From Argyresthia goedartella (lineage: Eukaryota; Arthropoda; Insecta; Lepidoptera; Argyresthiidae), in contig OX463818.1 of NCBI GenBank assembly GCA_949825045.1, forward strand, positions 26,056,906-26,120,905: 64,000 nucleotides of DNA, written 5' to 3'. The notes beneath the pieces were generated by a model, which was not told the origin of the DNA, ran no database searches, and saw only the letters and a list, made by a program, of their open reading frames with translations. A program made the translations under genes and the position numbers. Shown one piece after another: positions 62,925 through 64,000 of the stretch (its first letter is position 1; every line of letters begins with the position of its first letter).

Positions 62925-64000
62925 TTTACGTAAATAAATAAAATAAAATATGTAATTACTATAATTATATACTAAATACTTATAATATAATACTACTACT
63001 ATTATGTATATATTTACTAATTAATACTAACATGCATACAACCTGTAATTATAATGAAAGAGGTAATGCTTCTTCATGCGACTTTTAAATATATTGAGAG
63101 TAGGACTGTCCCTGATGGTACCGGAGATTGCATTCCACAACCGAATGGCCCGGAGTCCAAACCCGTGCTCATACGACGCGGTGTTATGCTGTAGAGTTGT
63201 AAGCATAGAAAATGCGTGTGTTCTTCGAGGCCTGCTAGAATAAATAAATTGAAAACTGTCTCGAAGGAAGGTTGGTTATCGTGGATTACGTAAAATGTGG
63301 TAGAGGAAATTGAGGATGTGAGAATCGCGGCGAAGACGGATCGGCAGCCACTTTAACTCCTTCCGATATTGTGATACATGGACGTATTTGCGCAGCCCGA
63401 AGGTAAACCGAATCCCGAGATTTTGAAGTCATACGAGTTTGTTCAGTAGTTATTCGTTGGCACTGACCCAGCATACATCAGCTTAGTCGATGAGGGTTAG
63501 AATGGAGACTAAGCGAGAGTGGTTTTGGTCTGTAGAGGCAAAAGATACTGAAGTCTCCTGAGAGAGTGATAAGTCACAAATACTCGGCGACTGACCTCAT
63601 TGACATGCGATGACCAGGACAACTGTTTGTCAAAGATAAGACCCAGGTTTTTAGCTTAATCGCTATAAACGATTGTGGTACCATTAAAAATAACAGGTGG
63701 AATGGCCTGTTACTACAAAAAGTTAAGAGAATGTCGGGGACCTGTAATCATGGCCTGGGACTTGCTCGGGTTGATCAGTAGTCCGAAGAATGAAGTCTAA
63801 CTTCTTATACCCTCATGATCAGCGTTGAGTGCCTCCACAGCAAAGTTTGCATCGTTAGAAGTGGTGATAAGTGGTCGAGAGAAGTGGTGATAAATCTAGA
63901 GATCATCAGCGTAAAGATGATATGAGGCAGACAGGACGTCCGAGATGGAGTTAAAAAAAATCGAAAATAGAAGAGGAGAAAGAATGCCATCTTGAGGGAC
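62925..64000 (-). pseudogene. LINE E reverse transcriptase, 3' part, running off the window
   Basis: On - the window edge begins in VPQDGILSPLLFSIFFNSIS (normally GVPQGS...; here QD), followed by the catalytic HLYADD at about 63905-63925. Further on, in shifting frames, come LINPSKSQAMITGPR, NLGLIFDKQLSWSSHVNEV, LRKYVHVSQYRKELKWLPIR, RRTHAFSMLTTLQ and the end LRAIRLWNAISGTIRDSP / IFKSHMKKHYLF. The 3' UTR ends in TAAATAAATAAAATAAAATA near 62930-62950 on +. Several stops and shifts make it a pseudogene. The right edge cuts off its 5' half. Confidence 0.8.

Overview
The window reads as repeat-rich insect DNA, most likely from a moth or butterfly (Lepidoptera). It is AT-rich and almost entirely built of transposable elements and their relics. 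The lepidopteran call is an inference from the repeat mix: tRNA-headed SINEs with a long shared body, a dispersed repeat that opens with a GGGTTCCGTA-type motif and ends in GGAC/AGAC runs, RTE-type LINE tails with CAT repeats, a Pao/BEL element, a gypsy element with a GKKTGEKYLIDTGA-type protease, and a DD37D mariner-like transposon. I found no prokaryotic gene, no CRISPR array and no rRNA gene. The only host coding sequence I can support is one short first exon near 39.1 kb, on the + strand, with a GC-rich upstream region and a clean splice donor.

Layout from left to right. 0-9 kb: a relic of a small membrane-protein ORF at the very edge, SINEs, a 3' LINE relic, a palindromic foldback element and a nearly complete Tc1/mariner-type transposon (7367-8674). 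9-19 kb: a stack of LINEs. One Jockey-superfamily LINE (LINE A) lies on the - strand from 11053 to 18450. It is split by an almost full-length LINE B (11528-16917) and again by an RTE fragment (17106-18033). 20-28 kb: a diverged solo LTR, several SINEs, a short MITE, and a 2.26 kb hAT-like element with an 8-bp target duplication. 28.7-36.2 kb: a complete BEL/Pao LTR retrotransposon with ~830-bp LTRs and a damaged coding region. 36-42 kb: three long hairpins, the host exon, a second foldback element and LINE relics. 42.5-46.8 kb: a gypsy (CsRn1-like) element on the - strand, 5' truncated, with a small downstream membrane ORF that has its own TATA/initiator. 47-49.7 kb: two more LINE relics. 49.7-57.7 kb: a three-level nest in which an RTE fragment contains a full-length LINE D, which contains a young LTR element (50287-53480) with identical 362-bp LTRs and most of pol deleted. 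58-64 kb: RTE relics, a tandem palindromic region at ~60 kb, two tandem foldback elements at 60.8-61.6 kb, and a LINE running off the right edge.

The elements do not form one pathway; they are layers. Order of insertion can be read from which element interrupts which. The points most worth following up are the internally deleted Gag-protease LTR element whose Gag start lies inside the LTR, the small membrane ORF of the gypsy element with its own promoter, the four-copy foldback family, the ~60 kb palindrome array, and the hairpin cluster just upstream of the host exon. Most coding sequences here are pseudogenes, so frameshifts and stops are stated where seen.
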